Shown: positions 35,346 through 44,813, counted from the stretch's first letter. The stretch is DNA of 64,000 nucleotides from Aestuariimicrobium soli (GCF_051192575.1 NZ_JBPJSQ010000002.1:434001-498000), one strand, 5' to 3'. Program-made: numbers and translations. The notes: a model not told the origin generated them from the sequence alone.

Positions 35346-36044
35346 GTGACAGCCACCCCCGCAGCCAGCCCCCGCACCTCCCCCGCCTACGCCGATGCCG
35401 GCTCCCCGCACTACGCGATCCTGCTCGCCGGCATCTCGGTGGTGGTGATCCTGTCGAACATCGGCGCCTCGAAGGGGGTGCAGTTCGGCCCGGTGATCAC
35501 CGACGGCGGCTTCTTCCTGTTCCCGCTGGCCTACATTCTCGGCGACGTGATCACCGAGTTGTACGGAGCCAGGGCGGCCCGGCGGGCCATCGCCATGGGC
35601 TTCGTCGCCGCGATCCTGTCGGTGCTGTGTTACTGGGTGGTGATCGCCCTGCCCGGCTTCGACGACGACTACGGACGAACCAAGCAGGCGGCCCTCGAAA
35701 CGGCCCTGGGCCCCGTCTGGCAGATCGTGCTGGCCGGCCTGTTGGGCTACGCGGCCGGCCAGACCCTGAACTCGCTGGTGATGGTGGTGATGAAGCGCCG
35801 CAGCGGAGAGCGCGGGCTGTTCGCGCGGCTGGCCTCGTCGACGGGCCTGGGTGAGTTCGTCGACACGCTGGTGTTCTGCACGGTGGCCGCGACGGCGATC
35901 GGCATCACGGGCGTGGGCCAGTGGGCCAACTACACCTTCTTCGGATTCCTCTACAAGGTGATCGTGCAGTACGCGGCGATGCCGGTGACCGCCTGGGTGA
36001 TCGGGTGGCTCAAGCGCCACGAGCCGAGTTACCGCCCGTGCTGA
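35346..36044 (+). CDS. yhhQ: queuosine precursor transporter YhhQ
   Basis: 232 residues, six helices. ILSNIGASKGVQFG, GGFFLFPLAYILGDVITELYGARAARRAI and the C-terminal YKVIVQYAAMPVTAWVIGW are diagnostic for the YhhQ/VUT_1 family, which brings preQ0, preQ1 or queuine into the cell. It converges on tgt with a 16-bp overlap, and no queuosine biosynthesis genes are in this window, so salvage of a precursor is the reasonable reading. GTG at 35346 is preferred over more upstream codons in the repeats. Confidence 0.9.
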   Translation: MTATPAASPRTSPAYADAGSPHYAILLAGISVVVILSNIGASKGVQFGPVITDGGFFLFPLAYILGDVITELYGARAARRAIAMGFVAAILSVLCYWVVIALPGFDDDYGRTKQAALETALGPVWQIVLAGLLGYAAGQTLNSLVMVVMKRRSGERGLFARLASSTGLGEFVDTLVFCTVAATAIGITGVGQWANYTFFGFLYKVIVQYAAMPVTAWVIGWLKRHEPSYRPC

Positions 36045-37285
36045 TCACTCGGGTCGTGACCTGGGCCCCGCGAGGCGTAGAACCGCCCCAGGAACTCGGT
36101 GCGGAAGGCATTGAAGTCACCCGCGCGCACGGCCGCCCTGATCTGGTCGACGAGCCGCACCGTGAACCGCTCGTTGTGGATCGTCGCCAGCGTGGCCGCC
36201 AGCATCTCCTTGGCCTTGAACAGGTGGTGCAGGTAGGCCCGGGTGTAGTGGGCGCACGTGTAGCAGTCGCAGTCGTCGTCCAACGGCACGAACGCCCGGC
36301 GGGATGCCGAGGTGTTCACGTTGAATCGTCCGTCGTGGGTGTAGATGGCGGCGTTGCGCCCCACCCGGGAGGGGTTCACGCAGTCGAAGGTGTCGGCGCC
36401 GGCCTCGACGGCGGCGAAGAAGTCGTCGGGTTCCGAGATGCCCAACAGGTGTCGGGGCTTGTCGAAGGGCAGTTCCTCGGCGACCCAGCCGACGATGGTG
36501 CCGAGGTTCTCCTTCTCGAGCGCGCCCCCGATGCCGAACCCGTCGAAGGCCTGACCGTCGATCCGCATGGCCCCGAGGTCGCGGGCGGCCTTGCGCCGCA
36601 GGTCTTCGTACTGTGCTCCCTGCAGCACCCCGAACAACGCCTGGTAGGGCTTGTCGGAACGCTCACGCGTGAGCGAGGCGTGGGCGGCCAGGCAGCGTTC
36701 GGCCCACAGCCGGGTGCGTTCCAGCGACTCCTCCTGGTAGGCACGGGTGTTCATCAGCGTCGTCAGTTCGTCGAAGGCGAAGATGATGTCGGCGCCCAGC
36801 TCGTGCTGCACCCGCATGCTCACCTCGGGCGTGAACCGGTGCTTCGTCCCATCGAGGTGGCTCTTGAAGGTGACCCCGTCGTCGTCGACGTGGGCCATGC
36901 GTTCCTTGCCCTCGGCGATCACGTCGTCCGACGAGACCCGCGAGGCGTCCATGGCCAGCACCTTCTTGAAGCCGGCCCCCAGACTCATCACCTGGAAGCC
37001 GCCCGAATCGGTGAACGTCGGGCCGGGCCAGTTCATGAACCGGCCCAGGCCGCCGGCCTCGTCGACCAGATCGGCGCCGGGCTGCAGGTACAGGTGGTAG
37101 GCGTTGGCCAGCACCGCCTGCGCGCCCGTCTCGGCGATCGTCTCGGGCAGCACGGCCTTCACCGTCGCCTTGGTGCCCACCACCACGAAGGCCGGGGTCT
37201 CGATGTCGCCGTGCGGGGTGTGGATGACGCCGGCGCGCCCCAACCCGTTGTCGAGCACGGCATCGGGGGTGAAGCCGAACGTCAC
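36029..37285 (-). CDS. tgt: tRNA-guanine transglycosylase
   Basis: 418 residues. Exchanges G34 of tRNAs with GUN anticodons for a queuosine precursor. TFTDSGGFQVMSLG has the general acid/base Asp, FDCVNPSRVGRN has the nucleophile Asp, and the zinc site is CDCYTCAHYTRAYLHHLF. Two departures from the usual bacterial enzyme stand out: FDELTTLMNTR in place of FDECTPYP at the base pocket, and NPSRVG instead of the LPTRNA-type loop. These residues touch the base, so substrate preference (preQ1 versus queuine) may differ. GTG start overlaps the rsmE stop. Confidence 0.92.
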   Translation of the reverse strand: MTFGFTPDAVLDNGLGRAGVIHTPHGDIETPAFVVVGTKATVKAVLPETIAETGAQAVLANAYHLYLQPGADLVDEAGGLGRFMNWPGPTFTDSGGFQVMSLGAGFKKVLAMDASRVSSDDVIAEGKERMAHVDDDGVTFKSHLDGTKHRFTPEVSMRVQHELGADIIFAFDELTTLMNTRAYQEESLERTRLWAERCLAAHASLTRERSDKPYQALFGVLQGAQYEDLRRKAARDLGAMRIDGQAFDGFGIGGALEKENLGTIVGWVAEELPFDKPRHLLGISEPDDFFAAVEAGADTFDCVNPSRVGRNAAIYTHDGRFNVNTSASRRAFVPLDDDCDCYTCAHYTRAYLHHLFKAKEMLAATLATIHNERFTVRLVDQIRAAVRAGDFNAFRTEFLGRFYASRGPGHDPSDQHGR

Positions 37286-38043
37286 CGTCGCACCCCCGCC
37301 AGTGCCCTCAGCTGCGCGATCGCGACCGCCGCGGCCGTCGACGAGCGCAGCACGCCGTCGGAGATCACCACCGGGCGAGCCCCCGCCCGGGTCAGCAGCT
37401 CCAGTTCCTCGGGGGCGATGCCGCCCTCGGGCCCGACGATCACGGTGATCCGTCCGGTCGTGGGCAGGGTGAGTTCGGTCAGGGGTTCGGTGGCGTCCTC
37501 GTGCAGCACCAGGGTCAGGTCGTCGTCGCTGCGCTCACCGGTACCGGCACCGGCGAGCGCGGCCGCCAACTGCTTGGTGGTGAGCACCTCGGCGCCGACG
37601 TGAGGCACCCGGAACCGACGCGACTGCTTGGTGGCTTCCCGCGCCGTCGCCGCCCACTTGGCGAGCCCCTTGTCGACCTTGGCATCCCACCGGACGATCG
37701 ACCGGTGCGACTGCCAGGCCACGATCTCGTCGCAGCCGATCTCGGTGAGCAACTCGATCGCAAGTTCGCCGCGGTCGCCCTTGGCGAGGGCCTGCACGGC
37801 CCGGAACCGCACCGGCGGTTCGGGGGTCTGCAGCAGTTCGGTCACCTCGAGGGCCAGCCCGTGCTTGCCCGTCTCGGTCACTGTGCCGCGCACCGCGGAA
37901 CCGTGGCCGTCGGCGACCAGCACCGACTCCCCCACCCGCAGGCGCTTCACGACGGCAGCGTGTCGTCCCTCGTCCCCGACCAGGTCGACCCGCGACCCGA
38001 CCCGGGCGCCGGCGATCTCGCCGAGGAAGAGTGGGTCGGTCAT
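37282..38043 (-). CDS. rsmE: 16S rRNA m3U1498 methyltransferase
   Basis: 253 residues. SPOUT-class SAM enzyme. N-terminal PUA-like domain (residues 1-75, HAAVVKRLRVGESVLVADGHG), then the knotted domain with QALAKGDRGELAIELLTEIGCDEIVAW, VIVGPEGGIAPEEL and the C-terminal VLRSSTAAAVAIAQLRAL. The order hrcA-dnaJ-rsmE is standard in actinobacteria. The start overlaps the dnaJ stop by 4 nt. Confidence 0.95.
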   Translation of the reverse strand: MTDPLFLGEIAGARVGSRVDLVGDEGRHAAVVKRLRVGESVLVADGHGSAVRGTVTETGKHGLALEVTELLQTPEPPVRFRAVQALAKGDRGELAIELLTEIGCDEIVAWQSHRSIVRWDAKVDKGLAKWAATAREATKQSRRFRVPHVGAEVLTTKQLAAALAGAGTGERSDDDLTLVLHEDATEPLTELTLPTTGRITVIVGPEGGIAPEELELLTRAGARPVVISDGVLRSSTAAAVAIAQLRALAGVRR

Positions 38044-39236
38044 CCGCCGAAGGCCTCCTTCAGGCGCCCGAAGACACCTTTGCCGTGCTTGGTGACGGCC
38101 GGGGTGATCGAGGTCTCGTCCCGCAGTTCGGCGAGGCGGGTCAGCAGGTCGCGCTGCTCGTCGTCCAGCTTGGTGGGCGTCTGCACGAGCAGGGTGACAC
38201 CGAGCTCACCACGGCGGCCGCTGCGCAGATTGGGCACCCCTCGTCCGTCGACCACGAGTCGGGTACCCGACTGGGTGCCGGCGGGAATCTCGATCGACAC
38301 CTGCCGGTCGTCGGCGTCAGTGTCGTCGCGCTCGGCCTCGAGAGTGGCGATCTGCACCGTGGTGCCCAGAGCAGCGGCGGTCATCGGCACCCGCAGGATG
38401 GTCTCGAGGTTGTCGTCCTCGCGGGTGAAGGTTTCGTGGTTGGAAACGATCAGTTCGACGTACAGGTCGCCGGCCTGACCGCCGCCCGGCCCGACCTCGC
38501 CCTGGGCCTCGAGGTGAATGCGGTTGCCCGACTTCACGCCCGCCGGAATCTTCACGTTGATGGTGCGCTGGTGGCGCACGCGGCCCTCACCCGAGCACTC
38601 GCTGCACGGGTTGGTGACGATCGAACCGAACCCGCGACAGGTGGGGCAGGCCTGCGAGGTGCGGATGTCGCCCAGGAACGAGCGCTGGATCTGGGTGATC
38701 TCGCCGTGGCCGTCACAGGTGGTGCAGGTCACCGGCTCCGACCCGTCCTCGGAGCCCTTGCCCGTGCAGCTGGGGCAGATCACGGCGGTGTCGATGGTGA
38801 TCGGCTTGGTGAGCCCGAACGCGGCCTCGGCGAGCGTCAACTGCGTGCGGACGAGGGCGTCCTGGCCGCGACGCACGCGGCTGCGCGGCCCCCGCGACGA
38901 CTGGGCCCCGAACATGGCGTCGACCAGATTGGTGAAGTCGAACCCCTGTGCCCCGCCGAAGCCACCGAACCCTTCGAACCCCTGAGCGCCGCCGAAGCCA
39001 CCGTAGCCCGAGCCCATCGGGTCGCCGCCACGGTCGTAGACGGAACGCTTGTTGGGGTCGTGCAGCACCTCATAGGCCTCTTGCACCTGCTTGAACTTCT
39101 CGGCCGAGTCGGCATCCTGCGCGACGTCGGGGTGCACCTTCATCGCCATCCGGCGATAGGCCTTCTTGATCTGCTCGGGGGTGGCGTCACGATCGACACC
39201 GAGAACCTCGTAGTAGTCGGTCTGGGAGGGGCTCAT
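38040..39236 (-). CDS. dnaJ: chaperone DnaJ
   Basis: 398 residues, full-length type I. J domain with HPD (residues 33-35, KVHPDVAQDADS), a Gly/Phe-rich linker containing GFGGAQGFEGF twice, a zinc centre with four CxxCxGxG-like repeats (CPSCTGKG, CTTCDGHG, CPTCRGFG, CSECSGEG), then two substrate-binding beta domains. This is the hrcA-linked DnaJ2 form. It stimulates DnaK. Starts 10 nt after the hrcA stop and is probably co-transcribed with it under CIRCE control. Confidence 0.95.
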   Translation of the reverse strand: MSPSQTDYYEVLGVDRDATPEQIKKAYRRMAMKVHPDVAQDADSAEKFKQVQEAYEVLHDPNKRSVYDRGGDPMGSGYGGFGGAQGFEGFGGFGGAQGFDFTNLVDAMFGAQSSRGPRSRVRRGQDALVRTQLTLAEAAFGLTKPITIDTAVICPSCTGKGSEDGSEPVTCTTCDGHGEITQIQRSFLGDIRTSQACPTCRGFGSIVTNPCSECSGEGRVRHQRTINVKIPAGVKSGNRIHLEAQGEVGPGGGQAGDLYVELIVSNHETFTREDDNLETILRVPMTAAALGTTVQIATLEAERDDTDADDRQVSIEIPAGTQSGTRLVVDGRGVPNLRSGRRGELGVTLLVQTPTKLDDEQRDLLTRLAELRDETSITPAVTKHGKGVFGRLKEAFGG

Positions 39237-39246
39237 CTGTTGCTTG

Positions 39247-40278
39247 TCATCCTTCTGTCAGGAAGTTGCCGAGATAGCGGGCGACGGCGCTGACGGAGGC
39301 CATCGTCTGGGGGTAGTCCATGCGGGTGGGGCCGACGACGCCGAGACTCGCCCAGGCTGCCGCTTCGGGACCATACGCCGCGGCCACCATCGAGGTCGAG
39401 CGCAGTTCCTCGACCGAGTTCTCGTGACCGATGCGCACGCCGATGGTCTGACCGGCTGCGGCGTGGGCCTGGGCGGTCTCGCCGAGCAGCCGCAGCAGCA
39501 CGACCTGCTCCTCGAGCGCCTCGAGCACCGGCTTGACGGTGGTCTCGAACTGGTCCGAGAAACGGGTGAGGTTGGGCACACCCGCCACGGCCACCCGGGC
39601 GGCGGCGCGATCGGTGGCCAGCAGGTCGAGCAGGGTGGCGACCACGGCGGTCGCGGCCATGGCGTCATCGGGCGGAACCTCGCCCAACAGCGTGGTGAGG
39701 GCGGCGGCGGCCTGGGCGGTGGCTCGTCCGATCACGGTGGCGTTCAGCTTGCCGCGAAGGCGGGCGAGCATGGCCTCGTCGTGGCCGGGCAGCTCGATCA
39801 CCTGCTGCTCCACCCGGCCGGTCGAGGTGATCAGCACCACCATCACGCGGTCGGGGGTGAGGCTGACCAGTTCGACGTGGCGGACGATCGCCGAACTCGA
39901 CACCGGGTACTGCACGATGGCGACCTGCTGGGTGATCTGGGCCAGCAGGCGCACGGTGCGCAGCACGATGTCGTCGACGTCGACGGCGCCAGACAGGAAA
40001 CTCTGGATGGCCCGGCGCTCGGCCGCCGACAGCGGCTTGATGCTGGCCAGCCGGTCGACGAAGATGCGATACCCCTTGTCGGTGGGGATGCGACCGGCGC
40101 TGGTGTGGGGCTGGGTGATGTAGCCCTCCTCCTCGAGCACCGCCATGTCGTTGCGCACGGTGGCCGGGGAGACGTTCAGCTGGTGGCGCTCGACCAGGGC
40201 CTTCGAGCCCACCGGCTCGCGGGATTCGACGTAGTCGGTGACGATGGCGCGCAGCACCTCGAGCTTGCGATCGTCCAT
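39247..40278 (-). CDS. hrcA: heat-inducible repressor HrcA
   Basis: 343 residues. N-terminal winged helix (LRAIVTDYVESREPVGSKALVERHQLNVSPATVRNDMAVLEEEGYI is the conserved region, positions 8-55), then a GAF-like dimer domain with TSAGRIPTDKGYRIFVD. Represses hrcA and chaperone genes through the CIRCE element until heat titrates GroEL. AGGAGGTGA at 4 nt spacing gives a very strong ribosome-binding site. A CIRCE element lies 47 nt upstream. Confidence 0.95.
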   Translation of the reverse strand: MDDRKLEVLRAIVTDYVESREPVGSKALVERHQLNVSPATVRNDMAVLEEEGYITQPHTSAGRIPTDKGYRIFVDRLASIKPLSAAERRAIQSFLSGAVDVDDIVLRTVRLLAQITQQVAIVQYPVSSSAIVRHVELVSLTPDRVMVVLITSTGRVEQQVIELPGHDEAMLARLRGKLNATVIGRATAQAAAALTTLLGEVPPDDAMAATAVVATLLDLLATDRAAARVAVAGVPNLTRFSDQFETTVKPVLEALEEQVVLLRLLGETAQAHAAAGQTIGVRIGHENSVEELRSTSMVAAAYGPEAAAWASLGVVGPTRMDYPQTMASVSAVARYLGNFLTEG

Positions 40279-40325
40279 CGGTCACCTCCTGAGCTGCTTC
40301 GACTGAGCTGGTTCAACTGGGCTGG

Positions 40326-40352
40326 CTGGCACTCCGCCCGGGCGAGTGCCAG
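40326..40352 (-). promoter_or_regulatory. CIRCE operator of hrcA
   Basis: CTGGCACTC, 9 nt, GAGTGCCAG: a perfect 9-bp inverted repeat differing from the standard TTAGCACTC-N9-GAGTGCTAA only at its outer positions. TACACT at 40351-40356 on the minus strand can be the -10 of hrcA, so the operator covers the start of transcription. It also lies only 9 bp from the -10 of the divergent MBL gene. Confidence 0.92.
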
Positions 40353-40360
40353 TGTACCGC

Positions 40361-40366
40361 TACGCT
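40361..40366 (+). promoter_or_regulatory. -10 box for leaderless MBL hydrolase mRNA
   Basis: TACGCT, 7 nt before the ATG at 40374. No Shine-Dalgarno. Confidence 0.5.
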
Positions 40367-40373
40367 CGTGGGC

Positions 40374-41219
40374 ATGGAGATCTCACCTGACCAGCTGTCG
40401 CTGTCGCCGTGGCGCGAGGTGGCCGACCGCGTGTGGGTGGCGGTGGCCGAGCCCTGGTCGGTCAACATCGGCCTGGTCGTCGGCGACGCCGCCGTGATGG
40501 TCATCGACACCGGTTCGCTGCCCGAGCAGGGCGCGGTCATTGCGACCGCCGCAGCCGAGCAGGCCGGGCGACCGGTCACCCACGTGGTGGTGACGCACGC
40601 CCACACCGACCACGCCGATGGGCTGCCCGGCTTCGGCGATGTCGTCTCGATCGCCCACGAGAGCGTGCCGGCGGCGGTCACCCACCCGATCTCGATGGTC
40701 AAGGCCGTCGACCTGGGTGGCGGCTCGCGCGCCGAGATCATTCACCACGGACGAGGCCACACCCAGGGCGATCTGGTGGTGCACCTGCCCGAGCGCAATG
40801 TCGTCTTCACCGGCGACCTGCTCGAGGCCGGCGCCGACCCCCAGTTCGGCGACGACACCACCGTCGAGGCGTGGGCGGCCACCCTCGACGGCATGCTGGG
40901 AGCGACCAACGACCACACCCTGTTCGTGCCCGGCCATGGGGCCGTGCTCGACCGGCAGGCGGCCTTCGAGCAGCGGGCCAACGTGTCAACCATCTACGGC
41001 CAGGCCGAGCAGTTGGTGCAGCGCGGAGTGAAACTCGAGCAGGCGCTGGAGGCGCTCGACCACCCCGAGGTCGACGGTCGGCCGCATCCTGGCGCCTCGC
41101 AGTGGGCGTGGCCGTACTCCACCGCGACCATCAAGGTCGCGCTGCCGTTGGCCTACGCCGAGTTGGCGGCCAAGGGCGTGCAGCCGCGGACGAGCCTGCC
41201 GCTGTTGGGTCGCCTCTGA
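40374..41219 (+). CDS. metallo-beta-lactamase-fold hydrolase
   Basis: 281 residues. VVVTHAHTDHADGLPGF is the HxHxDH metal motif; NVVFTGDLLEAGADPQFGDDTTVEAW and LFVPGHGAVLD carry the other ligands. Layout resembles the cytoplasmic MBL group of quorum-quenching lactonases and glyoxalase II-like enzymes, but the substrate is unknown. A GTG 6 nt upstream is in frame; I chose the ATG since it is 7 nt from the -10. Confidence 0.85.
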   Translation: MEISPDQLSLSPWREVADRVWVAVAEPWSVNIGLVVGDAAVMVIDTGSLPEQGAVIATAAAEQAGRPVTHVVVTHAHTDHADGLPGFGDVVSIAHESVPAAVTHPISMVKAVDLGGGSRAEIIHHGRGHTQGDLVVHLPERNVVFTGDLLEAGADPQFGDDTTVEAWAATLDGMLGATNDHTLFVPGHGAVLDRQAAFEQRANVSTIYGQAEQLVQRGVKLEQALEALDHPEVDGRPHPGASQWAWPYSTATIKVALPLAYAELAAKGVQPRTSLPLLGRL

Positions 41220-41278
41220 GCTGAGGGCCCGACGAAGCGGGGACGAAAATCCACGCGCGAAATGTCGGACCCCCCGCC

Positions 41279-41284
41279 TACGCT
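41279..41284 (+). promoter_or_regulatory. -10 box for the fused ABC exporter
   Basis: TACGCT, 10 nt before the ATG at 41295. Confidence 0.4.
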
Positions 41285-41294
41285 GATCGGTGCC

Positions 41295-44200
41295 ATGAGC
41301 ACCTCCCTGAGCCCCGCCCCGACCGTCCAGACGACCGCCCACCCCACCGCCACCCGCACCGTCGACTGGCGGCGCGTGCGCACGCCCGTGAACACCGTCG
41401 CGTTGGTCGTGCTCGCCATCGGGTCGCTGGCGATGGTGCTCGGCAACGTCTTCGCCGGCCAACTCGCGCAGCAGCCGACGTGGGACCTCGTCCGCTGGCT
41501 CGCCATCGCCATGGTCGGCGGATCGATCCTCGACATGTTCGGCCGCTACCTGTGGTTCGGTGAGATCGACCGCGTCGAGGGTGGGCTGCGGCGCGACCTG
41601 CTCGACGCCGCGCTCAACCAACCGCTCGCCCACCTCGGCGAACAGGCCGTCGGCGAGGTGCTCGACCGGGTCGACGACGACACCCGCGAGGTCGGCAACC
41701 TGATGCGCTGGCAGTCCTGGATGGTGCTCCGTGCACTGTTCGGCGCCGTGCCCATGTGGATCATCGCCGGGCTCACCTGGTGGCCCGCGTGGATCATGTT
41801 CCCGGCCTTCGCCGGGCTCACCTGGCTCGGCATGCGCTCGCTGCTCAAGCCCATCCAGGAACGCAAGATCGTCGAAGAGGCCGCGTGGACCGACCATGCC
41901 GCCGCCCTCGAGGAGGGCATCGCCGGCCGCGACGACCTGCGCACCAGCCTGGGTCAGTCGTTCGCCATTCGGCGTCTCGCCCAGTTGTCGGCCGACGTGC
42001 ACCGCACGTTCAAGGCCGTGCTCGACCTGGAGAAGAAGATCCTGCTGCGGGGCATCATCCTGCTGAACGCCCTGCTGGCCGCGGTCGCGGTCACCGGCGT
42101 CGTCATGGCCACCGCCGGTCACACCTCGGTGGCCCAACTGGTCACCCTCTTCCTGATCACCAGCCAGTTCGTCGGGGTCGTCGGCTTCGTCGCCGAACAG
42201 ATGCCCGACATCCAGGCCGGTCTCGGTGCCGTCGCCCGCCTGCGCCAGATGATGGCGCTCGAGCCCGAGCCGGTCGGCGGTCGGCAGATCACCTCCGACG
42301 AGGTCGACCTCGACTTCCGCCACCTGACGTTCGCCTACGAGGAGGGCACCTTCTCGCTGCGCGACATCACCCTGCACGTGCCCGCCGGGCAGACGCTCGC
42401 GCTGGTCGGGCGATCCGGTTCCGGCAAGTCGACGCTGGCCTCGCTGATCAGCCGCGCCGTCGAACCCCCCGCTGGCAGCGTGCTGCTCGGGGGCGTCGAC
42501 GTGCTCGAGCTCGACCTGCAGAACCTGCGGCGCCAGGTCGGTGTGGTCACCCAACGCACCGAGATCCTGGCCGGCACCCTCGCCGACAACATCACGCTGT
42601 ACGCCGACCTGCCCCGCACCCGCGTGGTCGAGGTGGTCGAGGAACTGGGCCTCACCGACTGGGTCGCCGGCCTCGACCAGGGCCTCGACACCCTGCTCGG
42701 CCCCGGCGGCACGACGTTGTCGGCGGGCGAGGAACAGATGGTCGCCTTTGCGCGCCTGCTGATCCGCGACGTGCACGTCGTCGTGCTGGACGAGGCGACT
42801 GCCCGCATGGACCCCCTCACCGAGGCGCGCGTCGTCGCGGCCTCCGACCGCCTGCTGCGGGGGCGCACGGGACTGCTGGTCGCCCACCGGCTGTCGACCA
42901 TCGCGCGCGCCGATCTGGTGGCGGTGATGAGGGCGGGCGAGGTCGTCCAGTTCGGACCACAGGCTTCCCTCAGCCACACCGACGGGCCGTTCCGCGACCT
43001 GCTGCTCTCGGCGGGCAGCGCCGGCCTGGGCGTCGAGTCCGACGGCGGCTCCGACGACGGTGACCAGCCCGCGGAGGCCGTCGGCAGCGCCCGACGTCGC
43101 CGCGAGGTGCCGCAGCGAACCGAGACCAGCGACGGGCCGTCCCTGACCCGGGGCATCTGGAACGCCCTCAAGGTACGGCCCGACTGGGGCCTGCTGTCAG
43201 TCGGGCTGTTCCTCGGGGTCTCGCTCACCGGATCCGCCGGGGCCCTGACCGGCTTCGCGTGGGGTCACGCCGTCGAGCAGGTGGCCGCCGGCGAGCAGCC
43301 GTGGTGGTGGCTGGCGGCGCTGGTGGTGATGGTGTTCGCCGGCCCGGTGATGCTGTCGGAGGCCATCGCCCGCTACCCGCGGTGGTGGATCGAGGTGCTG
43401 CTGCGGGTGCGCCTGTCGGTGCTGGTCGGCCAGACCGCCCAGCACCGTCTCGAGAAGGTGCCCGCGGGCGAGGTGGTCGCCCGTGCCATGGACGCCGACC
43501 GCTACGCCCGCTATGCCGACCGGTGGGTCGACTTCGTCAACGGCCTGCTGGTGGTGGCGGTCACGGCGATCGCCGCCGCCAACCCGCTGGCGGGCGCCGT
43601 GCTGCTGGCCGTCGTGGTGGCCGCCACCATCGCCTCGGCCATCGGTCGTCCGATCGCGGGGCGCACGGCCACGAAGGCCTCGGCCATGCGCGCCACCTTC
43701 GGACGAGCCCTGGTCTCGGCCTTGGAGTCGGCGCGGACGGTCAAACTGGCGGGACGCACCCCCGAGGTCCACCGCCACCTGCTCGACGTCGACGCGGGCC
43801 GTGTCGACGCCGCCGTGCGTGAACACCACGTGCAGGCGGTGCTCGACTCGGTTCCCGTGATCATGATCAAGGTGGGCATCGTGGCGGTCTGGGCCGCCGT
43901 GGTGGGCGGCTGGTGGGGGCTGGCGACGGCGCTGCTGGTCGTCAACGCCCTCAACGGCTTCGAATGGTTCGGACGAGTTGCCGGTGCCGTCGTCACCGAG
44001 GCGCCCGGCACCCGCTCCTGGCAGCAGGCGACGCAGCGCATGGCCGGCGGCGTCGATCTCGTCGACCTGCCCGCCGGCGTCAATCTCGAGACCGGCGAGG
44101 CCCCGGCGGCCCCGACGGTGCGGCAGATCCCGCTCGAGAGCCTCACGGTGCGCGACGTCACCGCCATCCACGAGGACGGCACCGTCGGCGTCGAGAACGT

Positions 44201-44813
44201 CTCGTTGACGGTCAACCGAGGCGAACTGGTGCTGCTGCTCGGCCAGGTCGGTTCCGGCAAGTCGAGTCTGCTGCGCACCCTGGCGGGACTGATCGACTAC
44301 TCCGGCGATGTCTTGTGGAACGGCGAAGTGGTCTCTGATGCCGAACTGTTCATGCGCCCCGGCCAGGTGGCCTACGTCGCCCAGGTTCCCCGGGTGATGT
44401 CGGGCACCTTCGCCGACAACGTGCAGTTGGGGTTCACCCGCGCGTTCGACGCTCCCGTCTCCGACGCCCGACTGACTCCCGACGTGGAGGACGCCGGTGG
44501 CGCCTTCGCCATGGTCGGTCACCGCGGTGTGCGGCTGTCCGGCGGACAGGTGCAGCGCCTCGCGCTGGCCCGGGCCCTGGCCGCCAACGCGGAACTGCTG
44601 CTGGCCGACGACGTCTCGTCCGCCCTCGACGCCAAGACCGAGATCGAACTGTGGCAGGCCCTGCGGCAACGCTCGGCCACCGTGGTGGGGGCGACCTCGA
44701 AGCGGGCGGCGTTGGCGCGAGCCGACCGGGTCGTCGTGATGGTCGACGGTGAGGTGGCTGCCGTCGGGCACTGGGACGACCTGTCGCTGCAGTGGGGCCA
44801 TCTCGCCGGCTGA
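41295..44813 (+). CDS. single-chain ABC exporter with one active and one degenerate ATP site
   Basis: 1172 residues in the order TMD-NBD-TMD-NBD. NBD1 (about 335-560): Walker A GRSGSGKST, signature LSAGEEQ instead of LSGGQ, Walker B VVLDEATA, H-loop VAHRLST. A Ser/Asp/Arg linker follows (about 575-620). NBD2 (about 950-1165): Walker A GQVGSGKSS, signature LSGGQVQ, Walker B LLLADDVSSALD with Asp in place of the catalytic Glu, and TSKRAA where the His switch should be. The site built from NBD1 Walker and NBD2 signature is complete; the other lacks Glu, His and a normal signature. This is the pattern of asymmetric exporters such as TM287/288, but on one polypeptide. Substrate unknown. Confidence 0.88.
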   Translation: MSTSLSPAPTVQTTAHPTATRTVDWRRVRTPVNTVALVVLAIGSLAMVLGNVFAGQLAQQPTWDLVRWLAIAMVGGSILDMFGRYLWFGEIDRVEGGLRRDLLDAALNQPLAHLGEQAVGEVLDRVDDDTREVGNLMRWQSWMVLRALFGAVPMWIIAGLTWWPAWIMFPAFAGLTWLGMRSLLKPIQERKIVEEAAWTDHAAALEEGIAGRDDLRTSLGQSFAIRRLAQLSADVHRTFKAVLDLEKKILLRGIILLNALLAAVAVTGVVMATAGHTSVAQLVTLFLITSQFVGVVGFVAEQMPDIQAGLGAVARLRQMMALEPEPVGGRQITSDEVDLDFRHLTFAYEEGTFSLRDITLHVPAGQTLALVGRSGSGKSTLASLISRAVEPPAGSVLLGGVDVLELDLQNLRRQVGVVTQRTEILAGTLADNITLYADLPRTRVVEVVEELGLTDWVAGLDQGLDTLLGPGGTTLSAGEEQMVAFARLLIRDVHVVVLDEATARMDPLTEARVVAASDRLLRGRTGLLVAHRLSTIARADLVAVMRAGEVVQFGPQASLSHTDGPFRDLLLSAGSAGLGVESDGGSDDGDQPAEAVGSARRRREVPQRTETSDGPSLTRGIWNALKVRPDWGLLSVGLFLGVSLTGSAGALTGFAWGHAVEQVAAGEQPWWWLAALVVMVFAGPVMLSEAIARYPRWWIEVLLRVRLSVLVGQTAQHRLEKVPAGEVVARAMDADRYARYADRWVDFVNGLLVVAVTAIAAANPLAGAVLLAVVVAATIASAIGRPIAGRTATKASAMRATFGRALVSALESARTVKLAGRTPEVHRHLLDVDAGRVDAAVREHHVQAVLDSVPVIMIKVGIVAVWAAVVGGWWGLATALLVVNALNGFEWFGRVAGAVVTEAPGTRSWQQATQRMAGGVDLVDLPAGVNLETGEAPAAPTVRQIPLESLTVRDVTAIHEDGTVGVENVSLTVNRGELVLLLGQVGSGKSSLLRTLAGLIDYSGDVLWNGEVVSDAELFMRPGQVAYVAQVPRVMSGTFADNVQLGFTRAFDAPVSDARLTPDVEDAGGAFAMVGHRGVRLSGGQVQRLALARALAANAELLLADDVSSALDAKTEIELWQALRQRSATVVGATSKRAALARADRVVVMVDGEVAAVGHWDDLSLQWGHLAG

